DNA of 64,000 bases. Source: Trema orientale. Its lineage: Eukaryota; Streptophyta; Magnoliopsida; Rosales; Cannabaceae. The stretch spans positions 700,297 through 764,296 of the forward strand of contig JXTC01000028.1 in NCBI GenBank assembly GCA_002914845.1, read 5' to 3'. Position 1 is the stretch's first letter. Every line of letters begins with the position of its first letter. Below, in pieces: positions 35,951 to 48,860 of the stretch. Below the pieces are notes generated by a model that saw only the letters and a program-made list of their open reading frames with translations, was not told the origin of the DNA and made no database searches. Position numbers and translations under genes: made by a program.

Positions 35951-37237
35951 CTACTTCAAGCTGATGATGGTCTCAGAGACTTGTCCCGTGCTAGCAGCCC
36001 TCGGTCCTCTTACACTCTTCAACCGAAGGAGTGCTCCCAACACCTTCTGCCACCTAGATCTAGTCCATAGAGCTTGGGACATGATCTGGAACTTGTCAAC
36101 CCTTTTTGATCCTACCACGGACTCAACAGATGAGGTAACATTCATTTGAGAACGTGCCTGTGTCTGAGTGAGTGTCTCTGCTCTGAAGACAAGCATCTCT
36201 CCCTAAAAAATAAAAATAAGAATTAAATTAATTTATAATTTCCATACATAAACAAATTATGTTAAACAAATAGAATGAATACTTGCATATTTCTCTTGGA
36301 TATACTCGTTCTACTAACCAGATGCTTTATGATGGCGATTCTCAAAGTAGTCTATAGGGCTCATTGGCTCTCCAGTCTTTGGGTTGCTCTAAAAAAAACA
36401 AGAGAGATAGTTAGATTGTTTGATTTATAGCATTTAGTATGACTTAGAGAAAATGTTGAATCTTTTTACCGTCGCTTTTATCTGACTAACAATAGTAGAC
36501 GACCCGTCAGCAAGAGGGCTTAGAGCGATTTTTCGAGTTCTGTGTAGAGACTTTCTACGATAATACACAATAACTTGTTAGTTTCACAATTAGCTACAAT
36601 TTCTTAATAATTAATATTTTTTATATAAAGAACACTAATTATCTCAAACTCTTGAGAAGCGAAACGATCGTATAGAATGCTCCATTGATCTAATGGAACA
36701 TTCTTATTTGAATTAGCCTTAGTAAAAGCCATATCCTTCTCCCGCCCATTTCCCTGAAATACGTCCGCATTTGGTTCTGCCAATCACATAGATATGCCAT
36801 CATGGATTGCTCACTAAAGTCCATGAAGAGGATATTGGTCCGAGGATACTCGAACTTCACCTGTGAAATTAAAATGAAAAATTATTAATAAATAAGTAAT
36901 TTATTGAAATGAATTAAAATAAAAGTTTAAGAAAACTCACTCACCTTCATCAGACTCAAGATAACCTCAATGTCGGGGTAGAGGTTAGGATAGTGTCTTT
37001 AATTGTCTTAGCAAGAATGTTCAAGGACATCTTGTCATGGATCAAGACAGACTTCCTTATCCTATCACAAAACTCGACCTTTAGGCAGTCGGTCTTAGTC
37101 TTCCTAAGTTCCTTCTCGACCGAAAAACCTCTCGTCTCCTCTCTGACCCTTTTCCCCTTGGGGTCATGTATATCATCTCCAGAGCTAGAACTGGAGGCAG
37201 CACTAGTCATTGGGGGAATGCTTCCATGGCTAGGCAT
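35951..37237 (-). pseudogene. TNPA-like (Transposase_24-type) CACTA gene
   Basis: TNPA-like proteins bind the subterminal repeats and assist excision. The likely start is M-P-S-H-G at 37237, directly after an AG acceptor-like TTTTTGTAG. The first block includes S-L-N-I-L-A-K-T-I-K-D-T. Later blocks are an exon after CTTTCACAG near 36862 (K-F-E-Y-P-R) and V-P-L-D-Q-W-S-I-L-Y-D-R-F-A-S-Q-E-F-E near 36700-36645, the family's recognisable region. R-K-S-L-H-R-T-R-K-I follows near 36550, then N-P-K-T-G-E-P-M-S near 36385, and a last block (36196-35951) with V-V-G-S-K-R-V-D-K-F-Q-I-M-S-Q-A-L and a G-R/P-R-A-A-S-T tail. At least two frameshifts and stops are needed to read it. It follows TNP2 on the same strand, the usual CACTA order. 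Confidence 0.65.
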
Positions 37238-37339
37238 CCTACAAAAAATATTATCAGAGTTTAGAGACGTTGCATAGCAATATAGAAACACAAAATTTTC
37301 ACAACACTATACACAGTACAATATAAAATTAAATTATAT

Positions 37340-40300
37340 CATCAGATACTTTATTCTCTTCTTTAGAACTTGTATCACAATCATCATGAAGTTCAACTTC
37401 TTCATCATCGTATTCCTCTAGAGTTTCGTCTTCGAACTCATCATCATCAACTAAGAAGTCATCAGGGGTCACAACACGAGCTTAATGGATAAAGTCATCA
37501 ATAATATCGACTTCATCTGGTTCAACATCTTCTCGATGAAATCGAACATTTTTCATTTCCAGAAGCTCTTCCCACAATTATAATGATAAAGAATTCACCT
37601 CTTGTAAAATAGAGACATCAATGCTTGTTGATGCGTTATTAGATATATCTTCTGTATCTGTAAAGTCTCATATATTTCGATGTGTATACTTGTTAGCAAG
37701 TTTCCATAATAGTCTATTCTTATCATCATTAGTGTAATAAATCAGCCCCACTTGTGATGCAAGTATAAATAGGTCATCCATGTACTAGCATACTCCTATG
37801 TATATACTTGTGAAGTGTTCATCTAGTTGAATCCATTTTTTTCTCGAATCAGTGTCGAACCACTTGTATCTAAACAAGAATACATTGCACCATTTTATGT
37901 ACGACAACTTTAGAACTTGTTCCAGTATATCGTAGAAGTAGTTTCCATTAGACCAAGGAATGCAAAAACTACAATTCTAAGTGTTGCATTTAATGTCGCG
38001 CTTCTCAACTAAAAATTTTACCCCGTTCACCACATAACTTGGATAGGATGAAGTTGAGAAGTTAGATCTATTAGCTGACACATATAATTCATCGTTGAGC
38101 TTGTCTAAACTTGATGCTCGTAATTGATTTATCTAGAAGGAAAATACCATTAGATAATGCTTAATTTAAGAATAAGATTAGCAAAATTTATGAAATTATA
38201 TAATAACAACTTACTCGAGACTTAAACTGTGTAGGAAACACAACTTTTTATTGTTGTTCCAGATTTGTACCACTTTTAGCCTCCAACTCTCTCATATGCT
38301 CATTACATATATGTATTGTCATATATTAGAGAAGTGATATTAAATTTGAACATAAAACGCATAAGGATGTAAAGTACTTTCTCAAATTTTTGTATTTTCA
38401 GGACTGGTGTTCAAAATGTACCATTTAGCTTTAAGCCGCTCAGATGGCTTAAGAATAATAATATCTTTTATTCCCAAAAGGTGATCAACCGACTTAAAGA
38501 CCCAAAACTATGTAGTTCGGATGAGTGGGGATAGCAACTTCATTGCGATCAGGTCGACTGAAATGAGCCTTGACACCCTGCAAATATATGGAGAAAAATA
38601 TAAGGGTCTCGTTAACGATATACGCTTCAGCAATAGACCCTTTTGGACGTACCTAATTTCGAACATACTGCTTGTAAATACCCATAGCTCGCTCAATCGG
38701 ATACATCTATCTAAAATGAACAAGACCACCAAGTGTTGCCTCTTCTGGCAAGTAAAGAATCAAGTGAACCATTATATCAAAGAAGGCGAGTGGGAATATT
38801 CTTTCCAACTTAGCCAATATGGTTAGAACATCATCTCACAGCTTTTCTAGATTAACCACTTTCAATGTGTATGCACAAATCTTTTCGAAAACAAAACACA
38901 GTTCAGTGATAGTCTTTCAGATTTCCTTTTTCAAGTGTGGTCTAATTCTAGCAGGTAGTAGATGTTGAAACAAGACATGACAGTCCTGTGATTTTAAACT
39001 AGATATCTTATCTTCTATTTCACTCATATTTTTTGTTAGATTGAATGCAAACCCATTAAGAAATTGGACAGACTTGATGAATTGACAAAACTTCTTTCGC
39101 TCCTAAGGGATTAAAGAGTAAGAAGTATGTGGCTTCTTTCACCTATTTTCCACTTTGTATAAATGCAATTTCTTCGATTTCTCCTTGATGCTGGTAAATT
39201 GACCTAACACTTAAGAAAAAAATATACATGCATGCAAATATGAAAAACATATAATCACATCACGAATGCAGCGGAAAAATTAACGGATTTAGGTTTTAAA
39301 ATTTTATATGAAAACAGTTTTCATAACCATAGAAAATGCATATATCATATACAGGATCATGTATAACATAAATTAAATCTAGATACACAAACCCTAGAGA
39401 TGGGATTAGGGTTTACCTCTTGCAGCATGCTCTTTCTTAATCTCCTTATTGAAGGTGATCAAATCTCTAACTCTAGATCTTCTTGCTCTGGCTCTAGGTT
39501 GATGAGGCGAGTGGGTACCAAGTTGAATCCTTCGTTGGAGAACGATCGAAAACACCTTCTTGATCTTTTGGAATATCGAGACGTTAGATGAGACTGTGAG
39601 ATTATAGGAAACTTTTTCTCTCCTCTCTTTCTCAGCCTTGGCCAAATTCTCTCTCTCTCTCTCTCCCTGCCTTATGCGTGTGGCACTAATGTTAGGACTA
39701 AGCAGTTTTTTCTCTCATATATCTAATATATATGGGGCCCAAAACTGCTAATCCCAGTTCAACTAGGATTGGGTTTGTTCTCCAATTTGGGCTATGAATA
39801 TATTTATATAAATATGTCTAACTCGTGTAACTTATTTATAAGAATATCAACTTCTGTCTAGAATCATTATTCTATACAGTTTTATGAAACTAATTTCACA
39901 AATACTACTAATCAATTAATGAGCTTTGTTGAGCTAGACAAGGGACCTAATGGATCCAAATAATCTAATCTCTAATAGTATAATAAATACATAATTACCC
40001 TTATTATGGTATTTACATAAATACTATTAGTAAATGGGACACTCCACTAAAGGCCCAATACTTCACTCTTAGATTAAATATCATGCTTTTTATAGAGATT
40101 TAATCAATTAGTCTTGATTAACCGATCCATCTAGCATATTCTATACCACATATAGAATCCCTATACAATGCCGTAGTTGAATAGATGAAATTACCGTAAT
40201 ACCCCTACAACATATATTTACTTTTAAGTTACCATCTTTCTATCAAGGAATAATGTTATTAATAATCTTTTTCTCAATGGCCATTTAGACAAAATTATCA

Positions 40301-42160
40301 ATCAATTCACAAAGTGAATACTAAGATCTTAGATTTAATTGTTCGATGAATTTTGAAAGACCATAAAGTGACATTAATGTATATTGTCCTTAACTATATG
40401 ATGTTCCCATCAATTCATAAGCTATAATCTCTAATATGCCAGAGTTCGCCTCTAATTTCACAGAGACTGATCTTTTAACAAATCAAAAAGCTATAACCCA
40501 TAAAAGATAGTCTAATCAAATATCAAGGATTAATATCTACATACTAAGAGCTAGTTTATGGTAGTACTAAGAATTGACTTACGGCACTCTAATTCTTTAT
40601 ATTACCTAGTCTAGTTCAATACACATAACTTATTTATGTTGTACTAGTGTTTCTATTAGAAGTCAGATACTTCAATGATTTGAGATACATCATTCCTATT
40701 GAGATAGACAAACACTACAATCTTTAGTAAATAAAGTATTCCATCTTTATTTATAGATTGTGAACTAATTAATTTAGACTTAGATAAAGATGCAAGTATC
40801 CCCATAAATAACACTTAATCATGTTTGCTTCTTTATACACAAATAAAGTCATGGAATATTTTTCAGATAAATAAACTATTCAACTGAGACAGTTTAATCT
40901 AGCAAATATCATAATTGCATATAAGAGAAAGTTACTTACACTAAGAGGGTAAAATTGAAAATCTGCTTTTTAGGATAAATATTTCAACATTTGATACGTA
41001 GGAGAGTTCTCAAGACACTGTCACACACATTCTCACTATCATATTGTCTACTCTTCCTTATTTTTACATCCATCAAAAGAAAGTATCTGTGCCCAATATA
41101 TGCTACTTTACTTCGGATCTCTACATATGGATTTTTTTTGTTATAAGTTAGGAAAGCTTTATAACCTTTTATACTTCAACCTGACATTAGGGCCTATGCC
41201 AGATAATCATTGATACGCTATATCACTGCAAAACATATATAGAATGTGTTACCACTTACTGCATCCCTCGTTTCAACACCATTCACCTATAGTTCCTTCC
41301 ACTCATCAACCAGAGTCTTTAAGAAGGTGTCCATATCCTTTCTAGGGCCAATAGGACCAGGGATGATGAGAGATAACATCATTGACTATGCTTTCATGCA
41401 CTTCAAAAGTTATCAGTTATACAGAACAAGTATGACCGGTCACATACTATAAGTAGCGCTCATATTCCTAAATGGGTTAAATCCATCTGTCGCCAACTCC
41501 AATCGAATATTTCATGGATCAGCCACAAACGAAGGATATTTTCTGTCAAACTTATTCCAGGCAAGATAATCTGCAAGGTGTCTCAGAACACTCTCATGTC
41601 CTTCGCAGTGTACCGAGAACTGTACAACTCTTCAATCAGGGTTTATGGGGAAAGTACCTCATGACTTTTTTCAGCACGTTTTTCGCAATTTTCCAACAGC
41701 TTTCACCACATACTGGACAATTGTCTAACTCTGAGTCCTCCTTCCAAAACAGAGTACAATCGTACTTGCAAACATGAATTGATTCATACCTAAGACCGAT
41801 ATCACACAATTTCACCTTGACCTCGTAGTGCAATCCAAATAAATTAGTCTCATCTAGAAACACTTCAAGTAACAATTTGAGTAACACATCAAATGATTTA
41901 TTCCTCCACTTGTTTAGGACCTTCAAATGTATCAACTTAACCAAAAAGTTAAGTGAAGAGAACTTTGAGTACCCAGGATTCAACTCTTTCTCTATCTCCT
42001 CAAATAACTTGCTAAACTTGTCTGAGTATTGATCACCAACCACCAGGATGTCATCCATGTCTGGATCAACATCATGACTTGTTTCACCTATTCTAGTAAT
42101 ATCAACCATGAGATCGTGCATCTCATCATCTTCATCTTCACTTTCGACAGTTACTACTGG
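37340..42160 (-). pseudogene. TNP2-type CACTA transposase
   Basis: This is the catalytic transposase of CACTA elements. The best block, 42121-41636, has the TNP2 signature: an acidic leader, L-R-Y-E-S-I-H-V-C-K-Y-D-C-T-L-F-W-K-E then C-P-V-C-G-E-S-C-W-K and R-Y-F-P-H-K-P. Further down, in shifting frames, come S-V-L-R-H-L-A-D, A-T-D-G-F-N-P-F-R-N-M-S and L-I-I-P-G-P-I-G-P-R-K-D-M-D near 41600-41320 (Transposase_21). After a 1.8 kb insertion come K-S-Q-D-C-H-V-L-F-Q-H-L-L-P, then the DUF4218 region F-P-L-A-F-F-D-I-M-V-H-L near 38790, ending F-R-W-M-Y-P-I-E-R near 38700. A DUF4216 region (R-Y-K-W-F-D; D-D-L-F-I-L-A-S-Q-V) lies at 37960-37760. Many stops and frameshifts. The usual N-terminal transposase-associated domain was not found. 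Confidence 0.8.
39200..40989 (-). mobile_element. LTR-like insertion inside TNP2
   Basis: About 1.8 kb with no TNP2 similarity separates two parts of the transposase. Read on minus it starts TGTTGAAATATTTATCC and near its end has CCGCTGCATTCGTGATGTG, wording common at the 3' part of copia-type LTRs. A TG...CA boundary is possible (39200 and 40989), but no target duplication matches, so the ends are uncertain. Interpretation: solo LTR of a Ty1/copia element. A short plus-strand CT-rich stretch lies at 39650-39666. Confidence 0.45.
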
Positions 42161-42818
42161 AAATAATCACATATAACAAAATCAAATTATGCATACTAAA
42201 TTATACACAAAAGTATGTAGAATACCAATTAAGCACATAAAAAAGCATCATAAATAGAAGATAACAAGAATTCCAAATACATAAACAAAAATTCCAAATG
42301 CAAGAATCTGATCTCAAAAACCTAGAATTGATCATTTGTTTTACTTAACACAAAATTTCCTAAAAACTTCATCCCAAATTCCAACAAAATCCCTAATAAT
42401 CAGAACATTCCTAACAAATAGAAATCACAAGAAAATAGTCAGAACATTCCCAACAAATAGAAATCACAATAAAATAGCCAAACATCAGCTAGGAGCAGAA
42501 TGATAAGAAATACAATTATATGCCACCAATCTCATGTGCCACCATTTATTTATATGTAAATATTTCTCAAAACTCTCAATTTTTATTTTAAATAAATTTA
42601 ATATTTTCATAAATATCAGGAAAAACACCATACAATGAAATTAAACACCACAGAAGAAATTTTGTTCTAAGAAGGTAAGAACAAAGACTCATAACTACAA
42701 TATAGATTAAAGTATCTAAAGCTAATATAAACTAATTATAACCAATAAAACAGATTAAAGCCAGAGAGATAAAGGGTTAATTAAAAAAATTCCACTAAAA
42801 TAAAAACAAATCGAATTA

Positions 42819-42823
42819 GAATT
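42819..42823. other. Left 5-bp target duplication of chromovirus
   Basis: GAATT, identical to 51962-51966. Confidence 0.85.
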
Positions 42824-44354
42824 TGTAACACCCCCTAGCTTAGCTATATGACTATATAAGTCAAACTAGGAAGTATTATTCTTTTATAAACCATAACTTT
42901 AGTTTTTGCAAAAATGTTGGCTAATTTAAACTTTTCAAACTCTAAAACAAAAGAAGCTGCGTGGCATTACTTTCTGAAAGTTTCTTTATAAAATGTACAA
43001 CCAAAAGGTCCTTATCAGTTTATTTTGCCATCAACAGCAATATTTACAACACATCAAAATACGAAGAAAACATTGTTCATAAGTCAAGCTCGTCTACATC
43101 TGTATGATCACGGCGACAAGAAAACGTGCTAGCCAACCAACAACTCTATACATCATATATCTCCTCACCTGCATCACAGGAACTATGTGAGCTAATGCTC
43201 AGTAAGCAAAGATCATGCATGCTCGTGAACGTGTTTCATGCATAAACTTCATTGAAATTCCCATTGTACTCTTTCTTTTATAACTTTTCATTTTGATGCA
43301 CTTTTCTTAGAAAATGTTTCTTTATAGGGCCCTCGTGTACACTACAAAATCGCGGCAATAGGTAGGCCATGCCCCATCTATCTTGCTTTCTAGAGCTCCA
43401 ACTTGTGTTCTACCACTTGAAAACTCTTGGATATGGCTAAGAGAAGTTGAGAGAAGCTTAGATAGTGACTGGAGGGGTTCAAGTCGTGGCTGGAGAGAAA
43501 GAGAAAAGAAATAATCAGATTTGGTCTAAAATCAATACTTAATGACTAAGAAAAGGCATAACTTAAATTCTAAGGGGTATTTTCGGTATTTCACAACCTA
43601 ACTTTCCATGTGTCAAGCTTTAGATCACTCTTGGCTTACTCACCATGTTCATGGCCATTCCTATACACTCAAGTGTAGACTAAAATGGTGAAACCTAGCT
43701 TAAAAGATGAAATCTAGTCATACTTTGACTTATAATCCCATATGGCCAATCTTATTGTAATCTGGTGGAACCTAGCCCTATAATTAATCATTAAACATAC
43801 AAATAAGTCAATTAGACACCAATTAATAATGTAAACAAGGTATTTGCACAAATATGGCATTACGCGATTAAGCTGAATCTAAGCTAGCTTAGTGCAATTA
43901 AACACAATTCAGTACAGTCACTGCCACCTCATGCTTACCTGGGACCAATATTTTGGAAAATGCTAGAAATGATCTCTACACATTAAATAAAAGCTATTTG
44001 ACGTGTTAAATGCACAGTGAATTCGGCTTTGAAAAGCGTGAAAAGTGCATTTTACCGAAAAATTACCGTTTGACCAAGTTATCAATAAATATGATTTTAA
44101 TGCGTGTGCACGCATTTATGAATATATTCTTTGTTACTTTCACACACCAAGCTCTTTCTCTGAGGATACTGAGCCTTTACACTACATGGGAGCACTTCAA
44201 AAAATATTAGTACAACAATACAGATCAAAAGTATTTAATAATTAGAATGAGCAATTTACTATAAAATTGATTCTAGTTACTTGATATGTCTATTATGTAA
44301 TATGAAAATGTTTATTATTAGCTTATTATGCATGTGAGAATCTTGGGCCTCACA
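42824..44354 (-). repeat. 3' LTR of chromovirus (internally deleted)
   Basis: 1,531 bp. It aligns with the other LTR at both ends but lacks about 1,348 bp that the other has (between 49622 and 50970 there). The junction is at about 43375. By eye the first 115 bp differ from the other LTR at about seven positions. Confidence 0.9.
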
Positions 44355-44369
44355 ATCCTTCCCTCCTTA
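44355..44369 (-). other. Polypurine tract
   Basis: On minus TAAGGAGGGAAGGAT directly precedes the TGTGAGGCCC start of the 3' LTR; this primes plus-strand DNA synthesis in LTR elements. Confidence 0.75.
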
Positions 44370-45830
44370 TTAAATTTCGTCCTCGAAATTTGCTTACCCA
44401 AATAAGTGAGGATACTTCATTTTCATCTCTTCTTCTCTTTCCTATGTTGCCTCTTCTACATCGTGGTTCCTCTATAATACTTTGACCAAAGGGATCTTCT
44501 TATTTCTAAGCTCCTTTTATTTTCTATCCAAAATCTCCACTAGTTGTTCTTCATAACTCACTTCTTGGCTCAACTCTAATGGCTCATAACTCAAAATATG
44601 TGAACAGTTTGGAACATATCTTCTTAACATAGAGACGTAAAAAATATTGTGTACGTTCAACAGTATCGGTGGCAAAGCAAGTCTATAGGCAACATCTTCA
44701 ACTTTGTCAAGTATCTCAAATGGGCCTATATATCTGGAACTAAGCTTTCCTTTCTTTCCAAACCTCATGATTCATTTCATGGGAGCAACCTTCAAAAATA
44801 CTTTGTCCCCAACATTAAACACGATCTCTCTCCTTCTAGGATCAGCGTAAGGCTTCCGTCTATTCTGAACTGCTAATAACTTTTTTCGAATCTTTTCGAC
44901 TTCTTCAGTTGTTTCTCTTACCAATTCTGGACCAAGAAATTTCTTTTCTCCTATCTCATCCCAGTGAATTAGAGATCTACATTTTCTCCCATACAATGCT
45001 TCATATGGAGGTATTTCAATTGAAGCTTGATAACTATTGTTGTAGGTAAATTCTATCAGTGGCAAATACTTGCTCCAAGACCCGTGAAAATCTAACACAC
45101 AAGCTCTAAGTATATCCTCAAGAGTCTACATAGTTCTCTCTGATTGTCCATCTGTTTGATGATAAAAAGCTGTACTAAATGCCAGTTTTGTACCCATAGC
45201 CTCTTGAACCCTCTTCCAGAATTTTGAAGTAAATCTAGAATCTCGGTCAGAAATGATAACCTTTAGAATACCATGTAGTCTAATGATTTCTTGAACGTAC
45301 AACTGAGCCAACTGATCTAAGCTATAAGTCATTTTAATCGATAGAAAATGGGTTGACTTAGTATATATATCCACAATAACTCAAATAGCATCATGGCCTT
45401 TATTTGTCTTAGGAAGTCCAACCACCAAATTCATAGCAATCTCTTCCCATTTCCATTATGGCACATGTATAGGCTTCAATGTACCAGCAGGTCTTTGACA
45501 TTCAGCTTTAACTTGCTGGCATGTGAGACATTATTCTACAAACTCAATCACATCCTTCTTCATACCTGGCCACCAGTAATGTATTTTCAAATTCCTATAC
45601 ATTTTCGTAGTACCGGGATATACAAAGTAAGGAGTAGTGTGAACTTCTGTCAATATCTCCTTTCTAATTGTTCCATTAGGCACACACAATCTATTTCTGT
45701 ATCTGATTATACTATCACTAGAAATCTGGAAGGCCATCTCCTTTCCAGACTCTATCTTAGTCTTCAAACTTGTCAGATAGGGATCTATATTCTGGCTTTG
45801 CTTAATTCTCTCCAAAATTGTAGGTTATAA
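44370..45830 (-). pseudogene. Chromovirus integrase and chromodomain
   Basis: The integrase begins with an N-terminal zinc region (V-H-T-T-P-Y-F-V-Y-P-G, then C-L-T-C-Q-Q near 45525). The catalytic core has [11 protein letters not shown] near 45370 and [10 protein letters not shown] near 45245, then H-Q-T-D-G-Q-S-E-R. The region V-L-D-F-H-G-S-W follows at 45098, then the G-K-K-G-K-L-S-x-R-Y-I-G-P-F-E-I block at 44760. Last comes the chromodomain signature R-N-K-K-I-P-L-V-K-V-L, then R-N-H-D-V-E-E-A-T near 44500-44440, where two Trp positions are TAG stops. Chromodomains direct integration toward marked chromatin. Further stops occur near 45539, 45384, 45124 and 44770. Confidence 0.85.
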
Positions 45831-47108
45831 GGTAAGAGCAGCTAATTTCTCCAGTAAAACTCTAGGTACTATCTCTAATTCCAATCGATGCAAATCCATT
45901 AAAAGATGTTTTCGATCAACATACTTAAGTGACATAGCAGCTAATGACTTTCTACTTAGAGCATCTGCAACAACATTAGCCTTTCCTAGACGATAGTTAA
46001 TCTCATAGTCATAATCTTTCACCAGTTCAAGCCATCTCTTCTGTCTCATATTCAGTTCTTTTTGGGTAAAGAAATACTTGAGACTTTTATGGTCTATGTA
46101 GATTTGACATCTTTCTCCATAAAGATAATATCTCTAAATCTTTAATGCAAAAACTATTGCTGCTAACTCCAAATCATGAGTAGGATATTTCTTTTCATAT
46201 TCCTTCAGTTTCCTAGAAGCATAAGCGATAACCTTACCATTTTGCATCAGAACACAGCTTAAGCCATTCTTTGAAGCATCACTGTAAACAACAAATCCTC
46301 CAGATCCAGTGGGTATAGAAAGTATAGGAGCCGTGACCAGATGATGCTTTAACTCTTAAAAACTCTTTTCACAATCATTATTCCAATGAAATTTTTACAT
46401 TCTTTCTAGTCAACTGAGTCAATAGAGAAGCCAACTTAGAAAATCCTTCTACGAACCTTCTATTGTAACCAGCCAATCCTAAGAAACTACGAATTTCTGA
46501 AATATTTGTAGGCCTTGACCAATTACTTATAGCTTCAACCTTTGCTGGGTCCACAGAAATACCATTTTCAGATACTACATGACCAAGGAAGATAAATTTC
46601 TCTAACCAGAATCCACACTTCTTAAATTTTGCATACAACTGCTTTTCTTTCAAGATCCTCAAAACTGTTCTCAAATACTCCATGTGCTCCTCCCTTAAGC
46701 GTGAGTAGATCATAATATCATCAATGAACACTATAATAAAACTATCCAAGAAATCTTTGAATACTCTGTTCATCATGCAAAAGCAGCTGGGGCATTAGTT
46801 AAGCCGAAGGGCATCACTAAAAACTCATAGTGCTCGTATCTCGTTTTAAAAGCTGTCTTAAGAATATCTTCTTCCTTAATCTTCAACTGATGGTATCCCA
46901 ATCTTAAATCAATCTTGAAAAATACTGAGGCACCTTGTAACTGATCAAACAAATTATCAATTCTAGGGAGAGGATACTTATTCTTGATTGTGACCTTATT
47001 TAGCTCTCTATAATCCATACAAAGCCTCATAGTCCCATCTTTCTTCTTTACAAACAGAATTGGAGTGCCCCATAGTGAAAAGCTTGGGCGTATGAAACCC
47101 TTGTCCAA
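45831..47108 (-). pseudogene. Chromovirus reverse transcriptase and RNase H
   Basis: The reverse transcriptase starts G-F-I-R-P-S near 47105. It contains [18 protein letters not shown] near 47050, [10 protein letters not shown] near 46910, M-P-F-G-L-T-N-A-P near 46805, and the active-site F-I-D-D-I with the two Asp near 46725. F-L-G-H-V-V-S-x-x-G-I follows. The RNase H part (46370-45940) has Y-x-I-D-H-K-S-L-K near 46100 and ends [14 protein letters not shown] near 45960. Frames change at about 46775 and stops occur near 46358 and 46135. Confidence 0.88.
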
Positions 47109-47114
47109 AAGCTC

Positions 47115-47960
47115 CTATAATTGTACCTTTAATTCCTTTAGCTCTGCTGGAGCCATTCTATATGGTGCTTTAGAAATATGAACCGTACTAGGTAGCAAGT
47201 CAATAACAAACTCTATCTCTCTATCAAGTGGTTTTCTTGGTAGTTTTTTTGGGAATACCTCTAGAAATTCATTAACTACTGGTACTTCCTCTGGCTTCAT
47301 CTTAAGTTCCTCTCTAGTATCCATTACATTTGCCAAATAACCAGTACATCTTTTCTCAAGTAACTTCCTTGCTTTTATCATTGAAATAATTGGCACCGTT
47401 CTCTTCTTAGAAGACCCAAGGAAAGTAAACTTCTCTTTACCAAGTGGCTGAAATACTACTCTCTTACCATTACAATCAATGCTAGCATAATACTTAGATA
47501 GCCAATCCATATCCAAAATCACCTCAAAATTTTGCCTATCCAACACTATTAAGTCTACCCACAACTCTCTACCATCTATCTGTATTGGACACACTCTCAA
47601 AACTTGACCAGAATAAAGCACTTCCCTAAATAGAATAGTTACATATTAACTTAAATTCAAAGTTTCAGGTGATTTACCCAATTTTCTCACATATGCTGAT
47701 GATGCAAATGAATGTGTAGCTCCTGAATCTATTAATGTATTTGCGAGGATATCAAAGATAGAGATCTTACCTGCTACAACCGATGGATCAGCCTCAGCAT
47801 CTGTCGCAGTCATGGTAAACACACGAGCTGGAATCCTGTTTTATTCACCAGAGGTAGAGGGACAATCTTTGGAAAAATGTCCTATCTTTCTACATGTATA
47901 ACATGCTCTACTACTCAAAAGACATTCACCTTTATGAGGCTTTCTATATTTGGGATATGT
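47115..47960 (-). pseudogene. Chromovirus zinc knuckle and aspartic protease
   Basis: A C-x2-C-x4-H-x4-C knuckle (A-C-Y-T-C-R-K-I-G-H-F-S-K-D-C) is at about 47910-47866. It is followed by the retroviral-type protease active site L-I-D-S-G-A-T-H-S-F at about 47735-47700. Another block runs 47621-47115 with I-L-D-M-D-W-L near 47510 and the linker L-P-S-T-V-H-I-S-K-A-P-Y-R-M-A leading toward reverse transcriptase. One stop lies between active site and second block (near 47648). Confidence 0.85.
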
Positions 47961-48074
47961 AACCTTTTGATTTAGAGTAGGTTGCATTTGTTGACCTGTT
48001 GTTGGGTGCTTTGAAGGGTCTTGTCTTTGTCCTTGACCCTGTGGGTATTTTCTTTTGCTTCTATTAAATCCTGG

Positions 48075-48860
48075 TTAGGTACTTTTTCTAAAATTTGCAT
48101 TTCTCCTTGCCATGTTTATATTTTTTCTAATTTCTAGTGCTTTTACCACCTTCAGTTCAGCTTCTTCAGCTTCAAGGATTTTCTCTGTAACTTCTGTATA
48201 AGGTACACTTTTCCTTGTAGACATCTTAATATCACTATATAATTCTGCTTTGAGCCTCTGTAGGAACTGATTTACTTTTAACTCATTAGTACTCACCATA
48301 TGAGGAGCAAAGCAGGATAGCTCATCAAATTTCTTTATATAGTCACGCACAGATATGCCACCTTGCCTTAAGTTAGTAAACTCGGCTGTTTTTGCCAATC
48401 GATGAGCTTCACTAAAGTACTTCCTATAGAAGATTTCCTTAAATCTCTCCCAAGTCAATCTGTCAACATGAGTAATTGACTTCATGGAATCCCACCAATG
48501 CCTGGCATCCATTTGAAACATATAAGTAGCACATGAAACTTTTTCCTCCTCAGGGATTCTTATATAATCAAAAATACTCTCCAAACTCCGAATCCACTCC
48601 TCAGCTAATAATGGATCTGTTGCACTTTTGAAAGTTGGAGGTTTATTTGTCCTGAACCTTTCAGAAGCTGGTTCATGATTTTCTTGTCTAGCTACAATTT
48701 GTGCTGATAATTGTTCCTCTCTCCTTTGGTCTCGTTCTATAAGCCTCTCTATTTGTTGAGCTTGTCTCTCTACTAATTCAGCCAATCGATGTGTAGTAGT
48801 ATCTTTGTCATTCTCTTGATCACCCCTCTGTTGGCTAGTCTAACCTTTAACCTTTGGCAT
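48075..48860 (-). pseudogene. Chromovirus gag
   Basis: Probably starts M-P-K-V-K-G at 48860. A TAG seven codons in breaks it. From 48785 a 236-residue open stretch follows: a charged coiled coil with R-Q-A-Q-Q-I-E-R-L, then the Retrotrans_gag core with D-P-L-L-A-E-E-W-I-R-S-L-E near 48610, W-W-D-S-M near 48490, W-E-R-F-K-E-I-F-Y-R-K-Y-F near 48435, and a Q-F-L-Q-R-L segment near 48270. It continues, with stops near 48075, into the zinc knuckle. Confidence 0.85.

Noticed and set aside
41514-41777. 87-codon plus-strand ORF
   Set aside because: Antisense to the TNP2 transposase region.
44010-44245. Two overlapping 66-codon ORFs, one repeated at 51652
   Set aside because: They lie inside both LTRs; no protein similarity.
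45393-45830. 145-codon plus-strand ORF
   Set aside because: Antisense to chromovirus integrase.
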